A stretch of 64,000 bases of DNA, from assembly GCA_031552825.1 (NCBI GenBank), contig JAVBMD010000014.1, forward strand, positions 1 through 64,000. The letters run 5' to 3'. The first letter of the stretch is position 1. Each line of letters opens with the position of its first letter. The stretch comes from WQXF01 sp031552825. GTDB taxonomy: Bacteria > Bacillota > Clostridia > Christensenellales > Aristaeellaceae. Positions 49,101-60,191 of this stretch are shown piece by piece. The translations under genes and the position numbers were made by a program. Under the pieces are notes generated by a model that saw nothing but the letters and a program-made list of their open reading frames with translations, did no database searches and was not told where the DNA came from.

Positions 49101-52100
49101 GACTGCTGCCAAGCGATATCGCCAGCGTCGCCCGCCCCGGCGGGCATCAGCGCCAGCTTCACGCCCGATACGCCGGGGTCGCCCTCGGCGCGCTCCCCGG
49201 CATAGCGCCGATCCTCCCACAGGGCGACGGTCAGCGTCGCCGGACGCACGGCGCGCACGAGCAGGCCGTCCTTGGCCTCGCCCATCGCCAGCGCGATTCG
49301 CTGCCACGGCTGCTCCTGCGTGCCGTCGAGCACCGCGCCCTCGGGCAGGGTAACTTGTATTTGATAGTTGCCGGGCATCAGCGCCGCGAAGGCGAAGCCG
49401 CCCTGCGCATCGGTGGCCACGGTGGCCAGCGGGGTTTCCGCGCCCTCGCGCAGCAATTCCACCTTCGCCGCCTCCACGCCGCGCTCGCCGTCGGCGCGCA
49501 CCGCACCGGCGATTCTGCCCTGCCGCACCACCGCCGCGTCGGGCAGCGTGAGGATCTGGCCGGAGGTCAATACCAACTTTTGCTCGGCCTGCTGCGCCGC
49601 TTTCGCGAATACCGTGTCCTGCGGCAGCGCCACGCGCAGCGTGTATTCGCCGGGGTACAGCCCCACCGCCGAAAATCCGCCCTGCGCGTCGGTGGTGCCC
49701 TCGGCGATCTGCGTGTCGTTCTGCCATAGCGATACCGGGATGCCGGGCGCGCCCTGCTCCTTTGCGCCGCGCGCCCCGTCCAAATCGGCGTCCAGCCACA
49801 GCGCGCCGCGCACGCTGGCGCCCAGCATGGTCTCGGCCTGCGCCCAGTGCCAACGCTGCGCGGCATCAAGCGTAAAGGGCTCATCAAAGCCCGGTTCCTC
49901 ATCCTGCGGTGATTCAGCCAGCAGCTCGCCCGGCGGCGGCGCGATGCGCAGACGATAGGTGCCCAGCGGCACCTGATCCAACGCGAAGCTGCCGTCGGCT
50001 TCGGGCACGATCTCGGCGATCTGCTCCGCCTTGCCGGGGACGTCGATGCGCTCCAGCCGCACGCCCAGCGCGCCCGCCGCCTTGGCATCCGGCGAACGGC
50101 GCACGATGCCGGCGATGCCGCCGGTGGTCGCGCCGTCCTGCTCGGGGCGCAGCGCCTTGCCCATCAGCCGCTCCGGCACGCCGATCGCCGCGTCGTCATA
50201 TCCGCTGGAGATGCTGTGCCGCTCGCCCTGCTCATCGCGGTACCACATCGTATAGAACCAATCGGCGCGAATCTCGCCGTCTTCCTTGTCCTGCTGCGCG
50301 AGGGTGAGGCGCACCTCGTCGGCCGAGAAGCCCGCGCCGAGCTGTGCGCCGCCGTCGCGCGCGTTCAGGTAGCGCACCTGCACGGCGACGATGCGCTGCT
50401 TCACGTCCGATAGATCGACGGTGCGCGCGCCGCTCTCCAGCCCGGTGACGGTGCGCATGTCGCTCCAGTTCCAGCCGCCCTGCCGCAGGCGGTAGACCAC
50501 CTGCGCCGCGATCGGCGTATCCTGCGCGTCCCGCGCCGCGCCCACGCTGACGGCGAGGATGTCAGCCTGCGCCTCGGGCGGGTAGATGCGCTGCTCCTGC
50601 CGCACGTTTAGCAGCGGCAGGTGGATCACCGCCACCGTGGCATCGCCGGGCTTGGGGATCGGCGCGCTGCGCAGCTCGGCCTTGGCCATCGGGTTGCCCC
50701 GGCGCGCGTAGGCCGGAATTTCGAGAACCTGCTCGGTGGGCTCCACGTCCGTGTCGAGCATGTAGCCCGGCGCGGCGCGGCGCATCTCGAGGCGGTAGGC
50801 GCCCACCGGCAGCGCCATCTCGTTCTGATACGAAGCGCCCTCCAGCGTGAAGGTCAGCGCGGGCGCTTCCTCCCATACCGGCTGCCCATCCCGCTCGCCC
50901 TGCTGGGCGTAGAGCGCGAACTGCGCGCCGGGGATCGCCTCGCCGCTGCCCAGCGCCGTGTTGGTCAGCACGAAGAAGCCGCGATCCACCGTGGCGGCGA
51001 TCTCGGCGACGGTGTGCTGCCCCGAAAACACCTGCGCCGGATGGTATTCCTCATCGTTCAAATAGCCCTGCGTGGCGCCGGTAGAAATCTGGCGCAGATA
51101 GTAGGTGACGCCCTCCGGCGCGGCCGGGAATGCCGCCCACTCCGCACCGCCCTCCTCGGCGAGGCCGCCGGTGGTCAGCACCACTTGCCCGGCCTCGGAA
51201 GGATAGGGCTTGTAGGCCTCCCCCTCCTGCGTGTAGACGCCGTACGCGCCCTGCAGCGGCACGCGGAAAGGCTGCATCTCGGCGTTGAAGGTATAGCCCA
51301 GTCGGCTCACGCTCAGCGTGCCGCGCCGCGCGTTGGTCAGCGAAAGCTCGGTCAGCGCGCCGCCCTGCACCTCCACGGCCTGCTCCGGCGCGGGGTCGTA
51401 GCCCTCCGGGCAGCGGGTCTGGCGCAGGCGGTATTGTCCCTTGGCCAGCTGCACGCGCAGCGCCGCGCCTTGCGCGTCGGTGGTCAGCGCCAGCGCCTCA
51501 CTCTCGCCCTCCGATGGCACCAGCTCAAAGGCCGCGTCGGCCAGCGCCAGCGCCGCGTCCTGCGCGTCGCGCAGCGTCACGCGCACGCCGCCCTCGGCGG
51601 CGCGCACCATAAAGCTCACCTTGCTCTGCTCGCCGTCGCGCATTTCGAAGGGTTCCGAAACGCTCTCCGCCTCGCCGTCCGGCGCGATCCTTGCCGCCAC
51701 GCGGTAAGTGCCCTCCGGCAGCGCGGGCAATTCGCCCGCCGCGTCGCGCACCACACCCTGCGCGTCGGTGCGCAGCGCCAGCGCCAGCGCTTCCTCCTCG
51801 CCCTCGCGCAGCAGCCGCACCTGTGCGCCGGAGGCCGGTTCCTGCACCGCGTTGCCCTGCGAATCCAGCGCCTTGACGCTCACCTGCGCCTCCAGCCGCC
51901 CATGCGGCTTGTGCTCCAGCGTCACTTCCAGCGCCGTACCCGCCTCGGCGGTCACCTCGCACGGCTCGGCGTCGCCGAAGCCTTCGGCGCTCTGCACGGT
52001 TTCTATCGTATAGCTGCCCGGCTCGACGAGCATCGAGGCGGCGCTGCCCTGCTCGCCGGTTTCCAAATCGAAGGTTTCCCCTTTTTGATCCACCACGCGG

Positions 52101-53869
52101 TAGGCCACGCCGCCCAGCCGCGCACCGCCGGTCTGCACCGAATGCACGATGATCCGCGTCTTCACGCCGGGCAGCACGACGGTATCCGCCTCCTGCGGCA
52201 GCGAGAAGGCGACGTTCTCCGCCACCGCCCGCGCGAGCGAGGGCTGGTTGGGCTTGGGCTTGAGCAGGTAATCGCCGCCGGGCAAGGTCAGCGAAAATCC
52301 GCCGCCCGCCTCGGTGCGCAACCGCATCGGCTTGCCCGCCTCATCCAGCACCGGCTGGCCGTCCTCGTGCAGCACCTCCAGCTCGGTCTCGCCCACGGGC
52401 TGCGGCAACACGCCGCCGTCCTCGCGCACCTCGCCGATGCACAGCATCCACCGCCCGGACAGCACCGGCGGACACAGCGCCAGCGCCTCGGTCAGCGCCG
52501 CCGGGGCAACCGCGAGCTTCTGCCCCTTGCGCAGCGCTTCGGGCAGCGCGTATCCGGCGGGTATTTCCTCGTAGCGCACGGTATATTCGCCGGGGATCAG
52601 CGCCCCGGAAAGCGCGACGCCCGCCGCGTCGGTCACCACGGTGCCGACCGGCTTGCCGTTTTGCTCGATGACGCAGCGCACGCTGGCCAGCGGCACCCGC
52701 TCGGCTTCGGCCTCCCCGGCCTCGGCCTCCAGCCCGCCCAGCGTCTCAAAGCGCACGTAGCCCTCGTTCTCCCGCGCGCTGAGCGCCAGCTCGGTATCCT
52801 CGCCGTTTTCGATGGTGAAGGGCGTTTCCTCGGCCAACTGCGCGGGCGCGCCCTGCGGCTGCCGCGTGACGCGCAGGATGTATTCCCCGGCCAGCAGCGC
52901 GCCCTGCGCCAGCCCGTTGGCGTCGGTGCTCCACGCGATGGGCTTGTCGGTGCGCGCGTCCAGCGCCAGCGCGCCGTCGCCGGATACCACCGTCAGCTCC
53001 ACCCCGGCCAGCGGCTTGCGCTCGGCCTGCCCGGTGGGATGCATCGCGAAGCGCTCGGCCTGCACGATCAGCCGCCCCATGCGCTGGAACACGAAAATTT
53101 CTTCTAGGTTCGCGCCGTCCCGCAGGTCCACGTTGCGCTGCGGGTTCTTGGCGGGCAGGTATTCCTCCGGCGCTTCGGCGCACGCCAGCGCGTACATGCC
53201 CGCCACCGGCGCTTTGGCGCGCCACGAGCCGTCGGCGGCGGTTTCGCCGCTAAGCGTATCCTGCAGGCGCAGCGTGAATTTCACCCCGGCGATGGGGTTT
53301 CCGTCCTCGTCCTGCGCCGTGACGGCAAGCCTGCCGGGCATGGCGTTTTCGATCACGATTTCCTTCTGCTCCCCGATGGGCAGGTCGCCGGACGCCGCGC
53401 GGTATCCCTCGGGCGCGCTCTCCTGCCGCAGGAAAAAATCGATGCCCTCGGGCAGGGAGAAGCCCACCGGCTCCCCTTCGGTGCGGATCAAGTAGGGGGA
53501 TTGCGGCGCGCGCGGATCCGGCCAAGGCTGCATCACACCGTCGGCATCCGGCGCGTACACGCCGAACACCGCGCCGGGCAGGAGCACAGTCTCCGGCGCC
53601 TGCCCGTCGGCATCGGCAAATTCGTCGTCGGCAAGCTCGTCGGGCGCTTCGGTCGCTTCTTCCGCTTCCGCCTCGGCGGCTTCGGGATACACCAGCCCGC
53701 GCACCGCCAGCGTATACTGCAACGCCTGTGTCTGCGCGGCCGCCGGCACAAAGCGCGGCGGCGTTTCGCTCAGCCGCACATCGCCCAGCGCCCAGCCCGC
53801 AACCACCACAACGCACACAAAAACCGCAAAAAAGGCGGCTCTTTTCCGCCATTTCATCCCTGCTGTCAC
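46190..53869 (-). CDS. Giant exported SdrD-B / Cna-B repeat protein, 2559 aa
   Basis: This is the largest gene in the window. The start is GTG 53869, preceded by GGAGGA at 7 bases. A signal or anchor segment follows (AAFFAVFVCVVVVAGWALG). The N-terminal half (to about 1280) consists of prealbumin-like Cna-B/SpaA-type domains (ending phrases such as PGEYTVRYEEIPAGYALPE). The C-terminal half has about twelve SdrD-B-like modules of 95-120 residues, each with a W-x-D-x-(D/N)-x-(D/N)-G calcium-type loop, a TDA-G-Y-F turn and a PG-Y-L..LPEGY segment. It ends GQAKRDIDVGAKK with no LPxTG, no C-terminal span and no SLH domain. The N-terminal hydrophobic segment may therefore hold it in the membrane. 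Confidence 0.93.
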   Translation of the reverse strand: MTAGMKWRKRAAFFAVFVCVVVVAGWALGDVRLSETPPRFVPAAAQTQALQYTLAVRGLVYPEAAEAEAEEATEAPDELADDEFADADGQAPETVLLPGAVFGVYAPDADGVMQPWPDPRAPQSPYLIRTEGEPVGFSLPEGIDFFLRQESAPEGYRAASGDLPIGEQKEIVIENAMPGRLAVTAQDEDGNPIAGVKFTLRLQDTLSGETAADGSWRAKAPVAGMYALACAEAPEEYLPAKNPQRNVDLRDGANLEEIFVFQRMGRLIVQAERFAMHPTGQAERKPLAGVELTVVSGDGALALDARTDKPIAWSTDANGLAQGALLAGEYILRVTRQPQGAPAQLAEETPFTIENGEDTELALSARENEGYVRFETLGGLEAEAGEAEAERVPLASVRCVIEQNGKPVGTVVTDAAGVALSGALIPGEYTVRYEEIPAGYALPEALRKGQKLAVAPAALTEALALCPPVLSGRWMLCIGEVREDGGVLPQPVGETELEVLHEDGQPVLDEAGKPMRLRTEAGGGFSLTLPGGDYLLKPKPNQPSLARAVAENVAFSLPQEADTVVLPGVKTRIIVHSVQTGGARLGGVAYRVVDQKGETFDLETGEQGSAASMLVEPGSYTIETVQSAEGFGDAEPCEVTAEAGTALEVTLEHKPHGRLEAQVSVKALDSQGNAVQEPASGAQVRLLREGEEEALALALRTDAQGVVRDAAGELPALPEGTYRVAARIAPDGEAESVSEPFEMRDGEQSKVSFMVRAAEGGVRVTLRDAQDAALALADAAFELVPSEGESEALALTTDAQGAALRVQLAKGQYRLRQTRCPEGYDPAPEQAVEVQGGALTELSLTNARRGTLSVSRLGYTFNAEMQPFRVPLQGAYGVYTQEGEAYKPYPSEAGQVVLTTGGLAEEGGAEWAAFPAAPEGVTYYLRQISTGATQGYLNDEEYHPAQVFSGQHTVAEIAATVDRGFFVLTNTALGSGEAIPGAQFALYAQQGERDGQPVWEEAPALTFTLEGASYQNEMALPVGAYRLEMRRAAPGYMLDTDVEPTEQVLEIPAYARRGNPMAKAELRSAPIPKPGDATVAVIHLPLLNVRQEQRIYPPEAQADILAVSVGAARDAQDTPIAAQVVYRLRQGGWNWSDMRTVTGLESGARTVDLSDVKQRIVAVQVRYLNARDGGAQLGAGFSADEVRLTLAQQDKEDGEIRADWFYTMWYRDEQGERHSISSGYDDAAIGVPERLMGKALRPEQDGATTGGIAGIVRRSPDAKAAGALGVRLERIDVPGKAEQIAEIVPEADGSFALDQVPLGTYRLRIAPPPGELLAESPQDEEPGFDEPFTLDAAQRWHWAQAETMLGASVRGALWLDADLDGARGAKEQGAPGIPVSLWQNDTQIAEGTTDAQGGFSAVGLYPGEYTLRVALPQDTVFAKAAQQAEQKLVLTSGQILTLPDAAVVRQGRIAGAVRADGERGVEAAKVELLREGAETPLATVATDAQGGFAFAALMPGNYQIQVTLPEGAVLDGTQEQPWQRIALAMGEAKDGLLVRAVRPATLTVALWEDRRYAGERAEGDPGVSGVKLALMPAGAGDAGDIAWQQSGPDGLVRFETVPPGEYTLLCELPEGWGFTRDAGVGEAFTLSPAQAQELSVGLMLPATVRGAVWHDADDNGLWDAGERPYEGAEVLLESAEQGGEPLRATTDALGAYALEQVPPGQYRLTFALPEGHVFGGKLEGTRELALVLGQRVEHADMGLVQTASVSGSVWEDADDDGQPGEGEDGLASAHVRLFRIDEARKTQALVAETDTDDKGGFAFEGLRPATYRMECQLPEGYVVARAAASTVRFAAEQKGETRSDTFALPMGANIGGVSLGAIRLGEIGGAAWIDNDYDGQRAEEEAALSGVAVSLLREGADAPVATTVTKRDGAFRFAGLRPGEYRVRFTLPEGYLYTRDPERLLLDIAERQADIVVTLAMGETVGEVRVGALQPALLGGVLWEDTNNDGLLDAGEPPLAGVSLKLARADAPEEAYELTTDAQGRWQQDQLMPGSYALRAALPEGYLFAAEPARKSASRAGNLSGIDAAEGESAPIALEAGQRQNAYHIGAIPAAEISGQAWLDEDNDGLLSASDKALPDAEVSLLADGKAVRTARTDASGAYAFTGLRPGVYQLRFALPDAHLFARAPGEAAQGGLVQGVDASQGDSQPFTLTMGERRANQNVGALAAAAITGKLWLDADEDNAIGAGEEGLPGALIECLLAEDAQVLASARTDADGAYAFENLRPGTYQIRVTLGETELFTEQAAALFAQAEPQLGQTAAQALAMGQRLEMPDTGALRAARIQGSAWEDADVNGLQGGDEPPLEGAQVTLLRQEGGAWNTVAAQQVSEAGDYAFEALHPGRYKLRFELPGGYLFTLQSGGEGGSVAPATDESIGESEEFALAMGESRARMSVGGIRPGLIGDTAWVDTNGNGLQDFGEPPLPGVVLTLYAIGEGDSQREVATATTDEYGLYRFDRLRPGRYLVGAELPEGYAFTVNRPDLSEIDSDFPELAGASGSCEEFTLKSGQAKRDIDVGAKK

Positions 53870-53984
53870 GCGTTCATCCTCCACAATGCAGATACAGTTT
53901 ATAGTAGTCGAAACCGCTGTGCTTGTCAATGTTCGGGCATTTTGCGTTCACCGCAAAGGCGGGAACGGAGTCCGTCCCCCGCCA

Positions 53985-54175
53985 CCGGAGAGACCGCCGC
54001 TCCGGCGGCGGGAATCCCTCCACCGCTCACGCGGTCCCCCTCCCTTTGACAAGGGAGGCTTTTGGAGGCTGGTATATGCTTCTCATTTTATAAAAGATTC
54101 TTTGTTCTAGCCCTTAGCCTCCCCTGTCAAAGGGAGGGGGACCGCCACAGCGGTGGAGGGATTCCGTCCTCCACC
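53985..54175. repeat. M-family element, complete copy
   Basis: The ends are GGAATCCC / GGGATTCC, the outer stems ACCGCtcacGCGGT and ACCGCcacaGCGGT, the inner stems CCTCCC/GGGAGG, and the core GGAGGCTGGTATATG. It lies between dusB and the start of the giant gene. The gap 53870-54210 otherwise holds only GC-rich fragments of the same end modules. Confidence 0.85.
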
Positions 54176-54210
54176 GGCGCTGCAAGGCTCCCGTCCCCCG
54201 CCACCGGAGG

Positions 54211-55200
54211 CTACCCCTCCCGCACCCGCCCGATACATGCCAGCATCCCGTCCATCGTATCCATCGTATTGATGGCGGCGCGCAGCTTCGCCGAGCCGGG
54301 CAGCCCGCGCAGGTACCACGCGATGTGCTTGCGCATCTCCGGCACGGCGGCGCGCTCGCCCTTCCATTCCACCATCATGCGCAGATGCCGCGCGGCCATG
54401 TCCATACGCTCGGCGAGGGAGGGCAGGCGGATTGCCTCGCCGAGCAGCGCCTGCCGGACTTGGGCGAAGATCCACGGATTGCCCATCGCGCCGCGCCCGA
54501 TCATCACGGCGTCGCAGCCGCTCTGCGCCATGCGGCGGAGCGCGCCTTCGCCGCTGTCAATATCGCCGTTGCCCAGCACAGGGATGGACAGCGCCGCCTT
54601 GACGCGCGCCACAGCCTCCCAATCGGCCTCCCCGGCGTAGAACTGATCGCGCGTGCGCCCGTGCACCGTTACCGCCGCCGCGCCGCTCTCCTGCGCGATG
54701 CGCGCGAAGGCCAGCTCGTCCCGCGCGCCCGCGTCCCAGCCCAAGCGCATCTTGACGGTCACCGGCCACGGCACCGCCCGCGCCGCCGCCTCCACGATGC
54801 GCCCGGCCAGCACCGGCTCGCGCAGCAGCGCGCTGCCCGCGCCCTCGCGCACGATCTTGGGCGCAGGGCATCCCATGTTCAAATCCAGCAGGCAAAAGCC
54901 GTGCCCGGCCTCGTAAAGCCGCCGCGCCGCCTCGGCCACCGTGGCCGGATCGTTGCCGAACAGCTGCAGCGCCGTCGGCCCCGAGCCGGGCAGCGTGCGC
55001 AGCAGATCGCGCTGGGCGCGGTTATCGGGCGGCGCGCAAAGCACGCCCTTGGCGCTGAGCATTTCGGTGACGGTCAGCGCCGCGCCCTGCTCGCGGCACA
55101 ACAAGCGAAAGGGAGCGTCGGTCACGCCAGCCATCGGCGCGAGCACCGCCCCCTGTTCAAGCAAAAAATTCCCGATTCGTACCGGTTCTGCGGTCTGCAT
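54211..55200 (-). CDS. dusB: tRNA-dihydrouridine synthase
   Basis: This FMN-dependent enzyme reduces uridine to dihydrouridine in tRNA. The length is 329 aa. Landmarks are APMAGVTDAPFRLLCRE near the N-terminus, LLDLNMGCPAPKIV with the catalytic Cys region, VKMRLGW, VHGRTRDQFYAGEADW, GNGDIDSGEGA and IGRGAMGNPWIF. This fits DusB, typical of Bacillota. The ATG at 55200 shares one base with the TGA of the upstream gene, with AGGAG 8 bases upstream, so the two are coupled. Confidence 0.96.
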   Translation of the reverse strand: MQTAEPVRIGNFLLEQGAVLAPMAGVTDAPFRLLCREQGAALTVTEMLSAKGVLCAPPDNRAQRDLLRTLPGSGPTALQLFGNDPATVAEAARRLYEAGHGFCLLDLNMGCPAPKIVREGAGSALLREPVLAGRIVEAAARAVPWPVTVKMRLGWDAGARDELAFARIAQESGAAAVTVHGRTRDQFYAGEADWEAVARVKAALSIPVLGNGDIDSGEGALRRMAQSGCDAVMIGRGAMGNPWIFAQVRQALLGEAIRLPSLAERMDMAARHLRMMVEWKGERAAVPEMRKHIAWYLRGLPGSAKLRAAINTMDTMDGMLACIGRVREG

Positions 55201-55736
55201 CAGGGAAGCTCCTCCATCATCTGCATACCGGAGATCTTCCATTGCCCGTTAACCCGCGCCAGCGTCACGCGGTAGCGCGCCTTCTGCCACTTGGGCGGCT
55301 CGAGCGCCGCCTCGCCCCCGGCGGCCAGCGCCGCATCGCGCCGCGCGGCTTTGATCTTGCCATCGATGCGCGGCACGTCCTCGACCACCGTCGCGCGCGC
55401 TACGGTCTCCCATGGCCAGCTCCACACCCATTCCAGCGTCATGCTGTGATCGTAGCCGCGGATATCGTAATTCGCGTAAGGCGAGCGATCCGACATGCCC
55501 ACGCGCAGCAGCTGATCGTTCTGCAAAAACTCGCTGCGGAAAAACTTGGTCAGCTCCGCAGGCTCCTTCTGCACGAGCACCACGCCTGCGCGCGCGTCGA
55601 GCCCGTCGTCGAGCAAAATATAGATGTTGGCGGTATTCATCGCCAAGTAAAACGACACGATCAGGATGCCGGACACCACGATGATCCAAAACATGCGCGT
55701 GGTGACGAACCAAAGAAAGCGGCGCAGATATTGCAC
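55200..55736 (-). CDS. Single-span membrane protein of unknown function, 178 aa
   Basis: The start is GTG, preceded by AGGGGGG. One N-terminal span (MFWIIVVSGILIVSFYLAM) is followed by an extracytoplasmic domain of about 140 residues with a mix of helix and strand (NTF2-like in feel, ending RVNGQWKISGMQMMEELP). The phrase NGQWKI is common at the end of NTF2-like folds, but the assignment is tentative. It is translationally coupled to dusB; the functional link is not obvious. Confidence 0.8.
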   Translation of the reverse strand: MQYLRRFLWFVTTRMFWIIVVSGILIVSFYLAMNTANIYILLDDGLDARAGVVLVQKEPAELTKFFRSEFLQNDQLLRVGMSDRSPYANYDIRGYDHSMTLEWVWSWPWETVARATVVEDVPRIDGKIKAARRDAALAAGGEAALEPPKWQKARYRVTLARVNGQWKISGMQMMEELP

Positions 55737-55849
55737 AGGCTTGTCCCCCCTGCCTCAGCGCTGCGCGCCGGGCGAAAAATGTCATCGGCTGAAATGCCAT
55801 CAATGGGGATAGTATACCCGTTTATGCGTCGCAAGTCTAGCTTTGGTTG

Positions 55850-56345
55850 CGGGGGAATCCGCCGCTGCGGGCGGGCAGGGACGGAATCCCACCACCAACG
55901 CCGGAGAAACCGCCGCTTCGGCGGCGGGAATCCCTCCACCGCCTGCGGGCGGTCCCCCTCCCTTTGAGAAGGGAGGCTAGGGGCTAGAACTAAGAACCTT
56001 TTATGAAAACAGAATCATACACCAGCCTCCAAAAGCCTCCCTTGTCAAAGGGAGGTGCCGCCCTCAGGCGGTGGAGGGATTCCGTTCCCCGGTGGCGGCA
56101 GAGGGATTCCGTCCCTAGGAAACCGTCGCTTCGGCGGCGGGAATCCCCCCACCGCTGCGGCGGTTCCCCTCCCTTTGACAAGGGATGCTAGGGGCTAGAA
56201 CTAAGAACCTTTTATGAAAACAGAATCATATACCAGCCTCCAAAAGCCTCCCTTGTTAAAGGGAGGGGGACCGCGTGAGCGGTGGGGGGATTCCGTCCCT
56301 GCCCCGCGTGAGCGGCGAGGATTCCGTCCCTACCCGCGCGAGCGG
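55850..56345. repeat. Cluster of M-family elements, two near-complete copies in tandem
   Basis: Two copies (about 55925-56085 and 56145-56305) lie in the same orientation with nearly identical cores (CTAGAACTAAGAACCTTTTATG), flanked by extra end modules. The outer stems vary: CCGCCtgcgGGCGG, GCCGCcctcaGGCGG, CCGCTgcGGCGG and CCGCgtgaGCGG. The 620-bp gap holds no gene; short frames reading TSLQKPPL are artefacts of the repeat. Confidence 0.85.
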
Positions 56346-56359
56346 GCGGCGGTATCCCG

Positions 56360-59257
<2,898 letters not shown>

Positions 59258-59292
59258 GTGCGCGCACACTTCCTCTCTTGTAGTACGGCACT

Positions 59293-59321
59293 ATTCTAAC
59301 GAAATTTTTCCAATATTACAA
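59293..59321 (-). promoter_or_regulatory. Sigma-A promoter for the hybrid kinase gene
   Basis: TTGTAA (59316-59321) and TAGAAT (59293-59298) are 17 bases apart on the minus strand, about 35 bp before the start codon. Confidence 0.72.
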
Positions 59322-59449
59322 GCAGTTTTTATTAATTAACTGCAATTTCATATCATATATGTAACCAAATTTGTAACCACACGCTCACCAAAGGGATTTC
59401 CCGTACCGGCGTCGAACCTATCGGCAGTGCAGCAAAGGGAGGATATTTT

Positions 59450-59917
59450 ATGGATCGCGAAGCCTTCATCGCCCAAATCCAAGAGCAGGAACGCGCGCTG
59501 CTCTTCGATCGCTTTCATAACCAGGACGCATGGGAGATCGGCGAGCGGCTTGCGCGGCGCGGGCGCGCCGAGGGCAAGGCCATCACCATCCACATCTCGT
59601 TAAACCGCCATCTGCTGTTCCATTGCGCGCTGGAGGGCACCTCGCCCAACAACGAAAACTGGATCACCGGCAAGGAGAACGTGGTCTATCACTTCTTCCA
59701 AAGCTCGCAGCTGCTGGAGCTTTCGCTGCAGGCCAAGGGGCGCGCCCTCGCCGATTACGGGCTCGACCCGGCGCTGTACAAGGCCTCGGGCGGCGGCTTC
59801 CCGATCAAGCTGCGCGGCGCGGGCGTGGTCGGCGCCATCGTGGTTTCCGGCATGGCGGGGCATGAGGATCACGGCTGGGTGGTCGAGGCGATCCGGGAGC
59901 AGCTCGCCAAGGCGTAA
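59450..59917 (+). CDS. UPF0303 family protein
   Basis: This protein has 155 aa. It matches the UPF0303 / DUF336-related group (single-domain proteins related to GlcG/HbpS). Typical sequences are ISLNRHLLFHCALEGTSPNN, NWITGKENVVYHFFQSS and the glycine-rich GGGFPIKLRGAGVVGAIVVSG (split in the fold as strand-turn-strand). The function is not established. GGGAGG is 7 bases before the ATG. It stands alone, divergent from the kinase, and is followed by a B repeat and a terminator. Confidence 0.88.
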   Translation: MDREAFIAQIQEQERALLFDRFHNQDAWEIGERLARRGRAEGKAITIHISLNRHLLFHCALEGTSPNNENWITGKENVVYHFFQSSQLLELSLQAKGRALADYGLDPALYKASGGGFPIKLRGAGVVGAIVVSGMAGHEDHGWVVEAIREQLAKA

Positions 59918-59962
59918 ACCTCCGCGCAACGAAAGACCCGGGCTCGTTTGAACCCAGGTCTC

Positions 59963-60152
59963 AGACCATCAACAAAGTCACGCAGATGGGCTGCGAAGGT
60001 CCAGGGCGATCGCAAAGCCCTGGTCGCATCCGCAGATGCGAAATGCCCTGAAGCAAGGTTTGTTAGGAATTCCACCCTTTGCGAAGGGCGGCCAAAGGGC
60101 TTATCGCTCGCCCTTTGGAATCCTTCTCTACGCATCAAACGACTTTGTTGAT
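59963..60152. repeat. A/B-family palindromic element, copy B2 with terminal inverted repeats
   Basis: It is nearly identical to B1. ATCAACAAAGTC at the left (from about 59968) and GACTTTGTTGAT at the right (60140-60152) form terminal inverted repeats. The inner stems are the same as in B1 (CCAGGGC/GCCCTGG; CGCAT/ATGCG; CCCTT/AAGGG; CCAAAGGGC/GCCCTTTGG). Confidence 0.87.
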
Positions 60153-60158
60153 ACGCTG

Positions 60159-60183
60159 AAAAGCGGCAATTGCCGCTTTTTTT
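60159..60183. terminator. Bidirectional terminator
   Basis: AAAAGCGGCAA pairs with TTGCCGCTTTT, with seven T on the plus side and TTTT on the minus side. It lies between the convergent UPF0303 gene and the sugar ABC ATPase gene. Confidence 0.88.
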
Positions 60184-60191
60184 GATACCGG

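Noticed and set aside
50621..53107. An 828-codon plus-strand frame, and others nearby, opposite the giant repeat protein
   Set aside because: Composition (Arg, His, Gln, Leu) is that of an antisense shadow; the minus-strand frame has clear repeated domains and a ribosome site.
56003..56191. Small frames such as MKTESYTSLQKPPL in the repeat clusters
   Set aside because: They recur in every M copy because the repeat is read in the same frame; no independent coding support.
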